Under the pieces are notes generated by a model. That model made no database searches. It was not told the DNA's origin and saw nothing but the letters and a program-made list of their open reading frames with translations. Made by a program: the position numbers and the translations under genes. DNA of 64,000 nt from Lachnospiraceae bacterium (lineage in GTDB: Bacteria > Bacillota > Clostridia > Lachnospirales > Lachnospiraceae), in assembly GCA_029067085.1 (NCBI GenBank), contig JAIEFE010000003.1, positions 1-64,000 of the forward strand, written 5' to 3'. Shown piece by piece: positions 7,930-16,643 of this stretch; within the stretch, counting starts at the first letter, position 1, and the number at the start of each line of letters is the position of its first letter.

Positions 7930-8367
7930 CTAATCAAGCCACTGGATAAAAGCCGTCTTATCCGTACTGTTGTATCCCGCATGGCTATAAAAATTCAGAG
8001 TCTTTTCTTCCTTGCTTCCCGTCAACAGCATCATTTTATAGCAGTTATTCTGCTGCGCGATCTGCTTTGCATAATTCAGACATTCCGTAGCCAGTCCCAG
8101 CCCTCGGAAATCGGAATGGGTCACCACATTTTCTACAAAGGCGTAGGGCCGGACATTTCTTGTTAAATTAGGAATGATAACACATACACAGGAAGATACG
8201 ATTTTTCCTTCGCGCTCATTGACGATCAGGTGGTGATTTTCATCTTCCAGAATCTGTTTCCATGTATATGTCAGATGGTCCGACTGCTCCGGAACGGATT
8301 CTTCATGCAGGCATAAATATAATTCCAGTATTTCTTTCAGCTCTTCTTTTTTGGCTTCGCGTACCAT
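7930..8367 (-). CDS. GNAT-family N-acetyltransferase
   Basis: A 145-residue GNAT enzyme from the ATG at 8367, chosen because AGGGAGGAG sits about eight bases upstream; the longer frame from 8394 lacks such a site. The acetyl-CoA binding motif A is visible as FVENVVTHSDFRGLGLA (R-x-x-G-x-G/A type), followed by the FYSHAGY motif near the C-terminus. It transfers an acetyl group to an unknown amine. It follows the Cys-rich gene at 8401 by 33 bases, and the two may be co-transcribed. Confidence 0.88.
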   Translation of the reverse strand: MVREAKKEELKEILELYLCLHEESVPEQSDHLTYTWKQILEDENHHLIVNEREGKIVSSCVCVIIPNLTRNVRPYAFVENVVTHSDFRGLGLATECLNYAKQIAQQNNCYKMMLLTGSKEEKTLNFYSHAGYNSTDKTAFIQWLD

Positions 8368-8400
8368 AACAGCACTCCTCCCTAACAAGCGCAATCTTTA

Positions 8401-8877
8401 TTAACATACATTGTTCAAAATATCGTTTTTCCGCAGTTCAACCATCTTTTTCAAAAAAGGAAGATCGCTTGCCTTCGGATTATCAACTCGAAAGGTGCAT
8501 CCACAAACTTTTTCAAAGTTCTTTCCAAACACTATTTTACGTTTACCGCCTCCGCATGAACCGCAGTTACCGCAATGATCTACATATTTCCAAGCAATAT
8601 TCTTTATATCTTCTTCCACAGAAGAATCCTCGTATGCTCTGCTGTTGTCAGACCATATTGTCCAAAGATTTTTCGGTTCGTCAGGATCTTTGATCGCAAT
8701 AAAGCATACACATTCATTTCTAAATTTTATCAAATAATATATTTTATCTTTCCAATAATCGTTATCTTTAACGAATTCCAATTCGTTTGTCCGTAAATAG
8801 TTAATAAACGCTAATGCAGTTTGCTGTGCTCCATCTGTTAAGTTTTCTTCAATATAATTCTCTATTTGCTTTTCCAT
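8401..8877 (-). CDS. Cys-rich protein of unknown function
   Basis: A 158-residue soluble protein that I do not recognise. The N-terminal 90 residues form a mixed fold with no obvious motif. The C-terminal part has a cysteine cluster HCGNCGSCGGGKRKIVFGK followed by CGC, which could bind a metal ion. A KKIVFG-type strand between the clusters suggests a small beta hairpin. It probably shares a transcript with the downstream GNAT gene. No signal peptide or membrane segment is seen. Confidence 0.7.
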   Translation of the reverse strand: MEKQIENYIEENLTDGAQQTALAFINYLRTNELEFVKDNDYWKDKIYYLIKFRNECVCFIAIKDPDEPKNLWTIWSDNSRAYEDSSVEEDIKNIAWKYVDHCGNCGSCGGGKRKIVFGKNFEKVCGCTFRVDNPKASDLPFLKKMVELRKNDILNNVC

Positions 8878-9068
8878 AATAAATAGCCCCCATACAGTTT
8901 CATATCCCGATTGATATGCTTACATATTAAAATATTTGCCTGTTGCTTGCAATATTATTTTATAAGCCCGTTTTAGTGGGTAAACAATTTCGAAAAGGGC
9001 AAAAGATTATATCATAAGTATTTCCCATATCTCGATTCAATGAATTTTCAGAAATGCCCATTAAGGTA

Positions 9069-9128
9069 TTGACAAATAGAGTTTACAGATGTAGACTCTA
9101 TATACACAGATGGTCTACGTCTGTAAAC
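9069..9128 (+). promoter_or_regulatory. BlaI-type promoter and operator
   Basis: TTGACA (9069-9074), a 17-base spacer, then TAGACT (9092-9097). A long dyad GTTTACAGATGTAGAC (9081-9096) / GTCTACGTCTGTAAAC (9113-9128), with one mismatch, covers the spacer and -10 region. The TACA-N-TGTA-like core is what BlaI/MecI repressors bind, so autoregulation of the blaI-blaR1 pair is expected. Confidence 0.8.
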
Positions 9129-9162
9129 AAAATGTAGAAAACAGCGCAGAAAAGAGGTAAAG

Positions 9163-9534
9163 ATGAAGGATACAAAGATATCGGATGCGGAGTTGGAAAT
9201 ATTGGAAGTGCTTTGGACAGCCGGGACAGCGTTGAATGCGAATGAGATCCGTGCGCGTCTGAACGAAAAGAAGGATTGGGAGCGCACCACAGTATTGACG
9301 TTGATACGCAGGCTGTTAGACAAGGGAGTGATCACGCAGGAGAAGCAGGAGGTTTATTACTATACTCCGCTTGTAGAGCGCAGCGCCTATGTGAAAGAGG
9401 AGACGAAAAGCTTTTTAAATAAATTTTTTAAAGGAAATGCGAAGAATCTGGCGGCGGCGCTCATCGAGGACGAGGATTTAAGCAGGGAGGATATCGAGGA
9501 GCTGCGAGCATATTTTCGGGATAGTTTTCAGTAG
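9163..9534 (+). CDS. blaI: BlaI/MecI/CopY-family repressor
   Basis: A 123-residue winged-helix repressor. The N-terminal DNA-binding domain reads ISDAELEILEVLWTAG..WERTTVLTLIRRLLDKGVI, and the C-terminal dimerisation helices end with LSREDIEELRAYF. In this family the repressor is cleaved or released when the partner BlaR1 metalloprotease is triggered. The operator at 9081-9128 lies about 35 bases upstream, and the partner gene follows after 30 bases. AAGAGGTAAAG precedes the ATG. The symbol denotes the family; no beta-lactamase is present nearby. Confidence 0.88.
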   Translation: MKDTKISDAELEILEVLWTAGTALNANEIRARLNEKKDWERTTVLTLIRRLLDKGVITQEKQEVYYYTPLVERSAYVKEETKSFLNKFFKGNAKNLAAALIEDEDLSREDIEELRAYFRDSFQ

Positions 9535-9564
9535 AACGGCAGAGATCTGCAGGAGAGGAGACTT

Positions 9565-11985
9565 ATGGAACAGATATTTCGTGTGATTTTATCATTGTCA
9601 ATATCCGGAGGATTGGTCGGACTTTTGATATTGCTGTTTCGTCCAATAACCAAGCGCTATTTTGCGAAGAGGTGGACTTATTATCTCTGGCTGTTGCTGC
9701 TTGTGAGACTGCTTGTACCGGTACATGGGGACATCAATTTGATGGGGCGCTTAGCAACGATGATGGCGGAAGTGGGCAGCCGGCAGATGAGCGTAAAGGA
9801 GGCAACAGAATCCGGAGGTATCGAGAATGCAGAAGCAGAGAAGGCGGATGGGAATGTCTCAGGCATGGAAAGTGCCGGAATTGCAGATGAGACATTCGAT
9901 GCGGTGATCATTGAGGATAATGAGCCGAATGAAACGGCAGCAGGGATGTCTGCTGACAGGCTGGAGATGAACCGGAGAACAGATATTTTGCAAATAGCAG
10001 GGATTATCTGGATTCTGGGTGTGTTTTTGACAGCGGTATACAGGGTATACATTTATAAAAAATTTGTCAAAGAAATAAACGCAGGTTGTATTGCTGTTAC
10101 TGACCGAAAGCTGTTTTATAAAAATGCGGAGATTCAAACCAGACTGAGGCTTGCAAAGGAGCTGCCTCTCTACGAAAATGAGGTTATTAGCACGCCTATG
10201 CTGATTGGATTCAGAAAGCCTTATATCGTACTGCCGTCGAAGCTTCTGGCGGAAATGACCGGAAGAGAGAATGATATCAGTCTGATACTGCACCATGAGC
10301 TGATCCATTACAAGAGGAGAGATATCTGGTATAAATGGCTGTTTCAGGCGGCGCTCTGTGTGCACTGGTTCAACCCGTTATTATATTTGTTTAACCGCAA
10401 ATTTAATGTGGATTGTGAGTTGGCATGTGATGAGGCTATGATGGCGCTTCTTTCAGAGGACGGACGCAGGATTTACGGGAATGTTCTTCTGGATGTGGCG
10501 GAAAAGAATCTGCATGAGGAAACTTTTATCATGCACAGGAATGTGCCCATGATGACATTATTAGAGGAGAAATGTACGTTGAAAGAAAGATTACGGGAAA
10601 TTGCAAAATTTCACAAAAAAGGTTTTTTGATCGGTTTTTGTTCGGCATTGGTATTGGCGGCATTTGCAGCGGTGGCGGTAGTGTGCGGTGCAGCGAGTGT
10701 TCGTACCGATTCAGGGCATGTGTTTATGATGCGAAACGAGTCTTCGGGCATTGTGGGGCGTGTTTTAAAAAACATACCAGACACACCGGATATACCAGAT
10801 ATACCAGACGTACCAGACGTACCGGATATACCGGACATTCCGACCTCCTCTTTTGGAGAGCTGATTTCGGTAAATAAAAGCGGAAATTCTTATCGGATGT
10901 ATGATGATGATGCATTGATTGCCGGAGAGAGTGAGAACGACGCTTGGGTGGCATCGAACTATTGCGGCGGAGGAAACAGCGTAGATGTAGGGAAATTTAC
11001 TTTGAACGGTTCAGATGAGGTGTGGATCGTGCATGCCAACAAGGAGACTACGTTGGAAATATTTTCGATGTTTGATCTTCGTGATGGGCGTTTTAAGTTT
11101 GTCTGGATAAAGCCGGATCAGACCGTACAGACGCTCAATGAGAGCGGTGGAAAAAAGGTTGATAAGATAACACTGCCGCAGGGCAGAAATGTGATCAAAA
11201 TGGTAGGGCAGAAGGCGCGGGTGAAGAATGTCAGCATATCGTATGGAGGCGTGATAGAAGAGGATGTGGATGGTATCTACCGCGATGCGAATCAGGAGTA
11301 TGCCTATCAGGCATTAGAGGGAAAACAGCCGATCGATGTTTCCAGACTGGAAGGGGTTTGTCCCTATCTGGAACCGGGGATGGTAAGCGTATTATTTCAA
11401 AAAGCATGGAAGGAGGGCGCGGTCTTATCGGAGAGGAACTGGATGGATCTGTTTGTTTACTCTGATTCGGAAGTGGCGGGTCAATATCTGCTGGAGGAGC
11501 TGGAGGCCGGCGGAGTCGAGGAATTCGACAGCCGGATACTTGTTAAGATTGCACCGTATATGAGTAAGAAGGATGTGAGCGAGTGTTTTCGGTATCTTTT
11601 GGAGCGCGGCAAGGTATCAGAATCGGACTTGCAAAATATCTTTATTTATTCCGACGCTGATCTGTCTGCCCGATATTATATTGATGCATTAAAGGCGGGT
11701 GGGGAGAACAAATTTAATGGGAAAATCCTTGCACAGTTTGGGCAATGGATATCGTCAGATGATCTGACTGATCTTGTGCTGGCCCTCGGAAAGGATGATC
11801 TGACATTTCAAGTCCTGCGCGAAAATGTATTCCCCTATCTGGGAGAAGAACAGACGATGCAGTGCATTTACCATTATATTGACCTGGGAAATGTTTTGAC
11901 GGATTCACAGCTGAGGGATGTACGAGGGTATGTCTCGGAGGAGGATTTTTATCGGGTTATAGAATATAATGGGAAAAAGAAATAG
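9565..11985 (+). CDS. BlaR1-like M56 membrane metalloprotease with unusual C-terminus
   Basis: An 806-residue membrane protein. The N-terminal part has about four membrane segments (roughly 3-24, 34-50, 145-163, 352-375) around a cytoplasmic M56 zinc protease loop with HExxH at residues 244-248 (HELIH). A Pro-Asp-rich spacer (PDIPDVP-type repeats, about 406-425) leads to a long outer region. The outer region does not resemble the penicillin-binding sensor of true BlaR1. It contains a beta-rich segment (about 430-560) and helical repeats (about 590-800: QYLLEELEAGG, RYYIDALKAGG). A signal other than a beta-lactam is therefore likely. It forms a unit with blaI and presumably inactivates it. Confidence 0.85.
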   Translation: MEQIFRVILSLSISGGLVGLLILLFRPITKRYFAKRWTYYLWLLLLVRLLVPVHGDINLMGRLATMMAEVGSRQMSVKEATESGGIENAEAEKADGNVSGMESAGIADETFDAVIIEDNEPNETAAGMSADRLEMNRRTDILQIAGIIWILGVFLTAVYRVYIYKKFVKEINAGCIAVTDRKLFYKNAEIQTRLRLAKELPLYENEVISTPMLIGFRKPYIVLPSKLLAEMTGRENDISLILHHELIHYKRRDIWYKWLFQAALCVHWFNPLLYLFNRKFNVDCELACDEAMMALLSEDGRRIYGNVLLDVAEKNLHEETFIMHRNVPMMTLLEEKCTLKERLREIAKFHKKGFLIGFCSALVLAAFAAVAVVCGAASVRTDSGHVFMMRNESSGIVGRVLKNIPDTPDIPDIPDVPDVPDIPDIPTSSFGELISVNKSGNSYRMYDDDALIAGESENDAWVASNYCGGGNSVDVGKFTLNGSDEVWIVHANKETTLEIFSMFDLRDGRFKFVWIKPDQTVQTLNESGGKKVDKITLPQGRNVIKMVGQKARVKNVSISYGGVIEEDVDGIYRDANQEYAYQALEGKQPIDVSRLEGVCPYLEPGMVSVLFQKAWKEGAVLSERNWMDLFVYSDSEVAGQYLLEELEAGGVEEFDSRILVKIAPYMSKKDVSECFRYLLERGKVSESDLQNIFIYSDADLSARYYIDALKAGGENKFNGKILAQFGQWISSDDLTDLVLALGKDDLTFQVLRENVFPYLGEEQTMQCIYHYIDLGNVLTDSQLRDVRGYVSEEDFYRVIEYNGKKK

Positions 11986-12033
11986 AGCAAGATCAGGAGA
12001 GAAAGGGCTGTCTGGAAGATAAATAAAAAGTAA

Positions 12034-12062
12034 TGGATATAAAAAAGAAATAGTGGTATCAT
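12034..12062 (+). promoter_or_regulatory. Probable promoter of the toxin-antitoxin pair
   Basis: TGGATA (12034-12039), 17 bases, TATCAT (12057-12062), about 40 bases before the antitoxin start. Confidence 0.45.
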
Positions 12063-12104
12063 ATTTTTAACGATGTAGGTTTGATGATTGAAGAGGGTAA
12101 ATTT

Positions 12105-12266
12105 ATGAAATTGGATGAAAAGAGCAAAATGGAAGTTAGGGAATCGGAGAGCCGTCTTTTTAGAGAATTAGATAAAGGTATAGATTCTATGGAAAATGGT
12201 CGGACAGTTCCACATGATAAAGCTATGCAGATGATACGGGAGAAATTAAAGGAGTATGCGGTATAA
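12105..12266 (+). CDS. Antitoxin of a type II toxin-antitoxin pair
   Basis: A 53-residue, highly charged helical protein starting MKLDEKSKMEVRESESRLFR. An upstream in-frame ATG exists at 12081, but GAAGAGGG lies nine bases before 12105. The size, charge and 11-base overlap with a ParE/RelE-like gene are those of a type II antitoxin. It would neutralise the toxin by binding it and would repress the shared promoter. No ribbon-helix-helix motif is obvious, so the antitoxin class is unclear. Confidence 0.7.
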   Translation: MKLDEKSKMEVRESESRLFRELDKGIDSMENGRTVPHDKAMQMIREKLKEYAV

Positions 12267-12597
12267 TGTAATAGAAACTATGGAGGCGGTTGATGATGTC
12301 ATTAATTTTGCTTCTTATATGATAAAGGAATTAAAAAATCAGAAGGCCGCTGATGATTTTCTGGACAGATACGATAATGAAGCAAAGAAACTTGGGTTTT
12401 TCCCGACCGGATATAGGGGTATCGGGTTGGAGTACCGAGGATATGAAATTAGAATAAAGCCATTCGGTACATATAATATTTTCTTTGTAATCGATTATGT
12501 TGAACAAAAAGTAATTATATTACGAATTCTAAAAGATAGACAAAACTGGAACGATATTTTACAGTTGCAAGTAACATATCATTTTGATTGCTTGTAG
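12256..12597 (+). CDS. ParE/RelE-family toxin
   Basis: A 113-residue protein of the ParE/RelE superfamily: N-terminal YNVIETMEAVDDVINFASYM helices, then strands GYEIRIKPFGTYNIFFVID and VIILRILKDRQNW. The R(I/V)L..RQ(N/D)W end is characteristic of ParE-like toxins. Whether it attacks gyrase (ParE) or ribosome-bound mRNA (RelE) cannot be told from sequence alone. Its start overlaps the antitoxin end, so translation is coupled. It is followed by a strong terminator. Confidence 0.82.
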   Translation: MRYNVIETMEAVDDVINFASYMIKELKNQKAADDFLDRYDNEAKKLGFFPTGYRGIGLEYRGYEIRIKPFGTYNIFFVIDYVEQKVIILRILKDRQNWNDILQLQVTYHFDCL

Positions 12598-12620
12598 TTA
12601 TAAAGTATAATTGAAAGCTG

Positions 12621-12663
12621 ACATAAGGTGCGTAAGTTATAAAAAAACTTACACACCTTATGT
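12621..12663 (+). terminator. Terminator after the toxin gene
   Basis: An 18-bp stem with one mismatch (12621-12638 with 12646-12663, 7-nt loop), followed by TATATTTGATTTTT. Confidence 0.75.
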
Positions 12664-12783
12664 TATATTTGATTTTTGGTTTTACTTGTAATAAAACTAT
12701 AATATAGAAGATTCTCATGATGACACGGGAAACACAAGAATCTTTCGTAGGGATTAAGTGATGGAGAAAGGGCGTATAGGTGA

Positions 12784-13233
12784 ATGATGGGAAAAGATAC
12801 CAGCCTAATTAATATATATCTTAAAATACATAATAAGAAGCCATTGACCATAGAAGATCTGCGGTATCTGGCAGAATACGATCCGGAATGTTTTGAGAAA
12901 ACATGTAAAAATGTGGTACATAACATCCCTGAAGCAAAGCCCATTATGGAGCCGGATGCCGCGAAATCTTCAGGGAAAGAACTGAAGCCGCGAACTTCAA
13001 GGAATGAGCCGGTGACGGAATCCTTTGAATGGCGCAGCATAGAAAATATTCTGGATAATCTGAAACGTCTGGAAATTAATGATATTCCCATTTCCGATGT
13101 TGATGCTGACAAAGTAAAGAATCTGTTGGGAAATTTATATATGGAATTGTTATTTCCGCATAACGATAAAGATGTATTCGTGAATATGGCGGATAACGGT
13201 GGGAATACTTCTTCGTTTGATAAAAAGGCATGA
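12784..13233 (+). CDS. Hypothetical protein, possible HAD operon partner
   Basis: A 149-residue soluble protein that I cannot assign. It begins MMGKDTSLINIYLKIHNKKP and has a middle segment rich in Lys, Pro and Ser (about 55-80) that looks disordered. A C-terminal helical segment (ENILDNLKRLEINDIPISD) follows. It has no membrane segment and no cysteine motif. The HAD hydrolase starts 20 bases downstream, and a lipoprotein follows that, so the three probably form one unit. Either of two adjacent ATG codons may be used. Confidence 0.6.
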   Translation: MMGKDTSLINIYLKIHNKKPLTIEDLRYLAEYDPECFEKTCKNVVHNIPEAKPIMEPDAAKSSGKELKPRTSRNEPVTESFEWRSIENILDNLKRLEINDIPISDVDADKVKNLLGNLYMELLFPHNDKDVFVNMADNGGNTSSFDKKA

Positions 13234-13252
13234 GAGAAGAGGAAATGAAAAT

Positions 13253-13954
13253 ATGTTTCAGGCAGCTGTATTTGATATAGGGAAGACATTAGTTGATTAT
13301 AGAATGCCAATGAACTGGTCAAGTTTGTACAGACCGGCGTTTGCGTATATTGCAAAAAAGTATAGTTATACATTTTCTGAAGAACAATATCAAATTGCCG
13401 GAGATGTGCTGACTAAGTATAATACGAGAATGAATCCAAGGGAATATGAGGTTTCTTCTACGCAGATCTTTACGGAAATATTGAATGGTATGAACATAGA
13501 TTTGAGAGAACTGAAACAGATCAAAGAAAGCTTTTTTATGTATTTCAGGCAGGATTGTTCGTTGTTTCCTGATGTGGAACAAACACTGAGAACACTTTCT
13601 GCGGCAGGGATAAAGACAGGTACTTTGTCGGATGTGGCATATGGCATGGATAATAGATATGCATTGGAGGACATCGCTTCCATCATAAAGTATATAGATT
13701 ATCCTTTTACATCAAATGATGCCGGATACAGGAAACCCTGCACAAAAGGATTAGAGATGTTGAGTGAAAAAATGCAGACAGATCTATCGGACATCGTGTT
13801 TGTAGGCGATGAAGAAAAAGATATGGTCTGTGCCAAAAATGCAGGAACTTACGCTGTTCTGATCAATAGAGACGACGTCATCAAAGATTATGATCAGGAC
13901 AAGGAGATACATACGCTAACTGAGCTACTTCAATTATTTGCTTTACACGTATGA
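13253..13954 (+). CDS. HAD-superfamily hydrolase
   Basis: A 233-residue HAD protein with a C1-type cap. Motif I is FDIGKTL (nucleophile D8; the +2 residue is Gly rather than Asp), motif II is TLSDVAYG (about residue 124), the lysine lies in YRKPCTKG, and motif IV is VFVGDEEKDMVCAKNAG. A non-Asp +2 residue is seen in dehalogenase-like and some phosphotransfer members, so classical phosphatase activity is uncertain. GAGGAAATGAAAAT precedes the ATG at 13253. It resembles the frameshifted HAD at 5127 in motif I. Confidence 0.82.
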   Translation: MFQAAVFDIGKTLVDYRMPMNWSSLYRPAFAYIAKKYSYTFSEEQYQIAGDVLTKYNTRMNPREYEVSSTQIFTEILNGMNIDLRELKQIKESFFMYFRQDCSLFPDVEQTLRTLSAAGIKTGTLSDVAYGMDNRYALEDIASIIKYIDYPFTSNDAGYRKPCTKGLEMLSEKMQTDLSDIVFVGDEEKDMVCAKNAGTYAVLINRDDVIKDYDQDKEIHTLTELLQLFALHV

Positions 13955-13974
13955 GATATGGAGATTAAAAAAGA

Positions 13975-14799
13975 ATGGGTATAAGTTTGCGTATTAAAGA
14001 GATAGCAGTGTTTCTGTTATGCATATTCCTATTAAGTGGTTGTGGTGCCTTACAGGATAAGGAAGCTGTATTATCGGATGTTGAAGTGCAGGAAACGGAG
14101 GTTGAGGAAATCACTGAGGAAACAGATGAGGTAGACGATATCATCTTGAAAGAGCAGGAAGTAGATAAGGAAGACGATATCATTTCGGAAGTGTTGGAAA
14201 CAGATATTGAAGAAAACAATCCTGAAGAATTTGATGATAAGAGGACTTCCGAGGCATTTATTCCTGACGATACAGATAATGAGGAATTGGAACCGGAAGA
14301 GTTACTGGATGCATTCCTCTCAGGTGAAATTCCGGCATATTATGACTATAGAGAAGAAACCACCATAATGTATGACCAACTGCCGCATGATGAGAATGAC
14401 TGGGAGCGTTATTCTGTCGGAGAGCGGATCGATCTGGATAATGACAGCGAAGTGGAACTAATCGTGAGCGGCCCTTATGGAGGCAAGTATTTAGATGCTA
14501 GAGACGGAAAAGTCTATGTGTTAGCGGAGGGAGAGGGAACGACAGGACTTTTGTCTTATGCAAATTATGATAATGCGACATGGATCGTGCATAGTGATAT
14601 TCTGCATTGGGGAAGAGAGTTACACTGGCTGACGCGGTACGATGGAGAGGGGAAGATCGTAGACACATTTAAGTTTGGGGCGGAGTATTGGGATTCCCCC
14701 GATGATCAATATGATGAAAACAGCAAGTTTACCTATCGGGATGAGGAAATATCCATGAGTGAATATGAGGAATTATATAAAGAAATTTTTGGTGAGTGA
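13975..14799 (+). CDS. Acidic lipoprotein
   Basis: A 274-residue exported protein with a type II signal peptide (LLSGC, lipidated Cys23). Residues 30-110 are extremely rich in Glu and Asp, suggesting a flexible acidic tether. The C-terminal 160 residues form a compact domain (SVGERIDLDNDSEVELIVSG, GKVYVLAEGEGTTGLLSYAN) like the VCBS/repeat-type outer-surface domains seen in other Clostridial lipoproteins. It lies 20 bases after the HAD gene, and the function is unknown. Confidence 0.8.
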   Translation: MGISLRIKEIAVFLLCIFLLSGCGALQDKEAVLSDVEVQETEVEEITEETDEVDDIILKEQEVDKEDDIISEVLETDIEENNPEEFDDKRTSEAFIPDDTDNEELEPEELLDAFLSGEIPAYYDYREETTIMYDQLPHDENDWERYSVGERIDLDNDSEVELIVSGPYGGKYLDARDGKVYVLAEGEGTTGLLSYANYDNATWIVHSDILHWGRELHWLTRYDGEGKIVDTFKFGAEYWDSPDDQYDENSKFTYRDEEISMSEYEELYKEIFGE

Positions 14800-14864
14800 A
14801 CCTTTGGCGTGTATAAGCAGACCGTCAAAGGTGAAATTGAGAAAACAACTAAGGGAGCATCTAC

Positions 14865-16631
14865 ATGGAAACAAGCACAAAAACCTATCAAGCGGGAGAA
14901 TTGCTGAAAAGATTTCTCCCCTATTATAAAAAATACTGGAAAATAGTCGTCATTGATCTGTTTTGCGCGGGTCTGACCACAATCTGTGAGCTGGTGCTGC
15001 CGATGATCATCCGTTTTATCACCAATGCCGGTATGAATGATCTGACGTCGTTGACCGTATCAGTCATTACAAGGCTGGGAGTGTTGTATCTGTGTCTGCG
15101 CATTATTGACTCGGTGGCGAATTTCTATATGGCGTATACAGGCCATGTGATGGGAACGCAGATCGAGACGGACATGCGGCGGGATGCCTACGGGCATTTA
15201 CAGAAGCTGTCGGATACATACTATAACAATACAAAAGTCGGTCAGATCATGGGGCGGATCACGAATGATCTATTCGATGTGACAGAATTTTCCCACCACT
15301 GTCCGGAGGAGTTTTTCATTGCGGGGATCAAGGCGGTGATCTCCTTTGTTATTCTGGCACGGATCAGTCTGTGGCTGACGGTGATCATTTTTTTGATCGT
15401 GCCGATCATGGTTGTGACCTGTACGGCTATCAATCTGCGCATGCGGGAGGCGTTTCGGAAGCAGCGCGTGCAGATCGGCGAGTTGAATGCACGTATTGAG
15501 GACAGCCTCCTGGGACAGAAGGTGGTAAAGGCATTTACCAACGAGGAGAAGGAAAAAGAAAAATTTGAGCAGGACAATCTCAACTTTTACCGGATCAAAA
15601 AAGAAACGTATAAGTTTATGGCCTTTTTCCAGACCACCACGAGAGCCTTTGACGGGCTGATGTATCTGGTGCTTCTGGTGGCAGGCGGCATTTTTATGAT
15701 AAAGGGAAGGATTGCACCGGCGGATCTGGTGGCTTATGTGATGTATGTGACGACACTGATTGCTACTATTCGCAGGATCATAGAGTTTGCGGAGCAGTTC
15801 CAGCGGGGCATGACGGGAATCGAACGTTTTGTGCAGATCATGGACAGCGATATTGAGATTTTTGATGAGCCGGATGCGGTGGCCTGTGTGAATCCGAAAG
15901 GCAACATTTCCTTCCGCGATGTCAGTTTTGAGTATCCTGACGATCACAATGTAGTGTTCCGGGGACTTAATCTGCACATTCGACAGGGCGAGAAGATTGC
16001 TATTGTGGGACCCTCCGGTGGCGGCAAGACGACGCTGTGTAATCTGATTCCCCGATTTTACGATATCAACGAAGGGGAGATTTTGTTGGATGGCGAGAAC
16101 ATTCATCATTATACGATCAAGAGTCTGCGCCAGAATATCGGTATGGTGCAGCAGGACGTATATCTTTTCTCCGGCACGGTTTACGAAAATATTGCCTACG
16201 GCAGGGAGAACGCCACGCGGGAGGAAGTGATTGAGGCGGCAAAGCAGGCGGGCGCGCACGAATTTATCACAGCTCTCAAGGATGGGTATCATACTTATGT
16301 GGGAGAGCGCGGCGTGAAGCTCTCCGGCGGGCAGAAGCAGCGAATCAGCATTGCCAGAGTCTTCCTGAAGAATCCGCCGATTCTCATTCTGGACGAGGCT
16401 ACTTCCGCACTGGATAATGAGAGTGAATTTCAGGTGGCAAAATCTTTGGAGGCGCTTGCCAAGGGAAGAACGACCATTACCATCGCCCACAGACTTTCCA
16501 GTATCCGCAATTCCGACCGCATTCTGGTATTAACGGAGGAAGGGATCGTGGAAGAGGGAACCCACGAAGAACTGCTTGCACTAAACGGCATTTATCACCA
16601 CTTCTATGTGACGGCGAATGAGTTGAAGTAG
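14865..16631 (+). CDS. ABC exporter, fused permease and ATPase
   Basis: A 588-residue half-transporter of the MsbA/LmrA type. Six membrane segments occupy about residues 20-310. The ATPase domain follows with Walker A GPSGGGKTT (about 382-390), signature LSGGQKQR (about 486-493), Walker B ILILDEATSAL (about 506-516) and the H-loop histidine in IAHRLSS (about 541). It would work as a homodimer, because no second half-transporter gene is adjacent, and would export a lipid, peptide or drug. AAGGGAGCATCTAC precedes the ATG. The following membrane protein starts 12 bases after its stop and is probably co-expressed. Confidence 0.9.
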   Translation: METSTKTYQAGELLKRFLPYYKKYWKIVVIDLFCAGLTTICELVLPMIIRFITNAGMNDLTSLTVSVITRLGVLYLCLRIIDSVANFYMAYTGHVMGTQIETDMRRDAYGHLQKLSDTYYNNTKVGQIMGRITNDLFDVTEFSHHCPEEFFIAGIKAVISFVILARISLWLTVIIFLIVPIMVVTCTAINLRMREAFRKQRVQIGELNARIEDSLLGQKVVKAFTNEEKEKEKFEQDNLNFYRIKKETYKFMAFFQTTTRAFDGLMYLVLLVAGGIFMIKGRIAPADLVAYVMYVTTLIATIRRIIEFAEQFQRGMTGIERFVQIMDSDIEIFDEPDAVACVNPKGNISFRDVSFEYPDDHNVVFRGLNLHIRQGEKIAIVGPSGGGKTTLCNLIPRFYDINEGEILLDGENIHHYTIKSLRQNIGMVQQDVYLFSGTVYENIAYGRENATREEVIEAAKQAGAHEFITALKDGYHTYVGERGVKLSGGQKQRISIARVFLKNPPILILDEATSALDNESEFQVAKSLEALAKGRTTITIAHRLSSIRNSDRILVLTEEGIVEEGTHEELLALNGIYHHFYVTANELK

Positions 16632-16643
16632 AGGGCGGGTATT

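Noticed and set aside
10572-10954. ORFs in other frames across the PD-rich repeat of the BlaR1-like gene
   Set aside because: They are low-complexity shadows of the repeat.
15270-16490. A 406-codon minus-strand ORF
   Set aside because: It is antisense to the ABC exporter, whose motifs are all intact.
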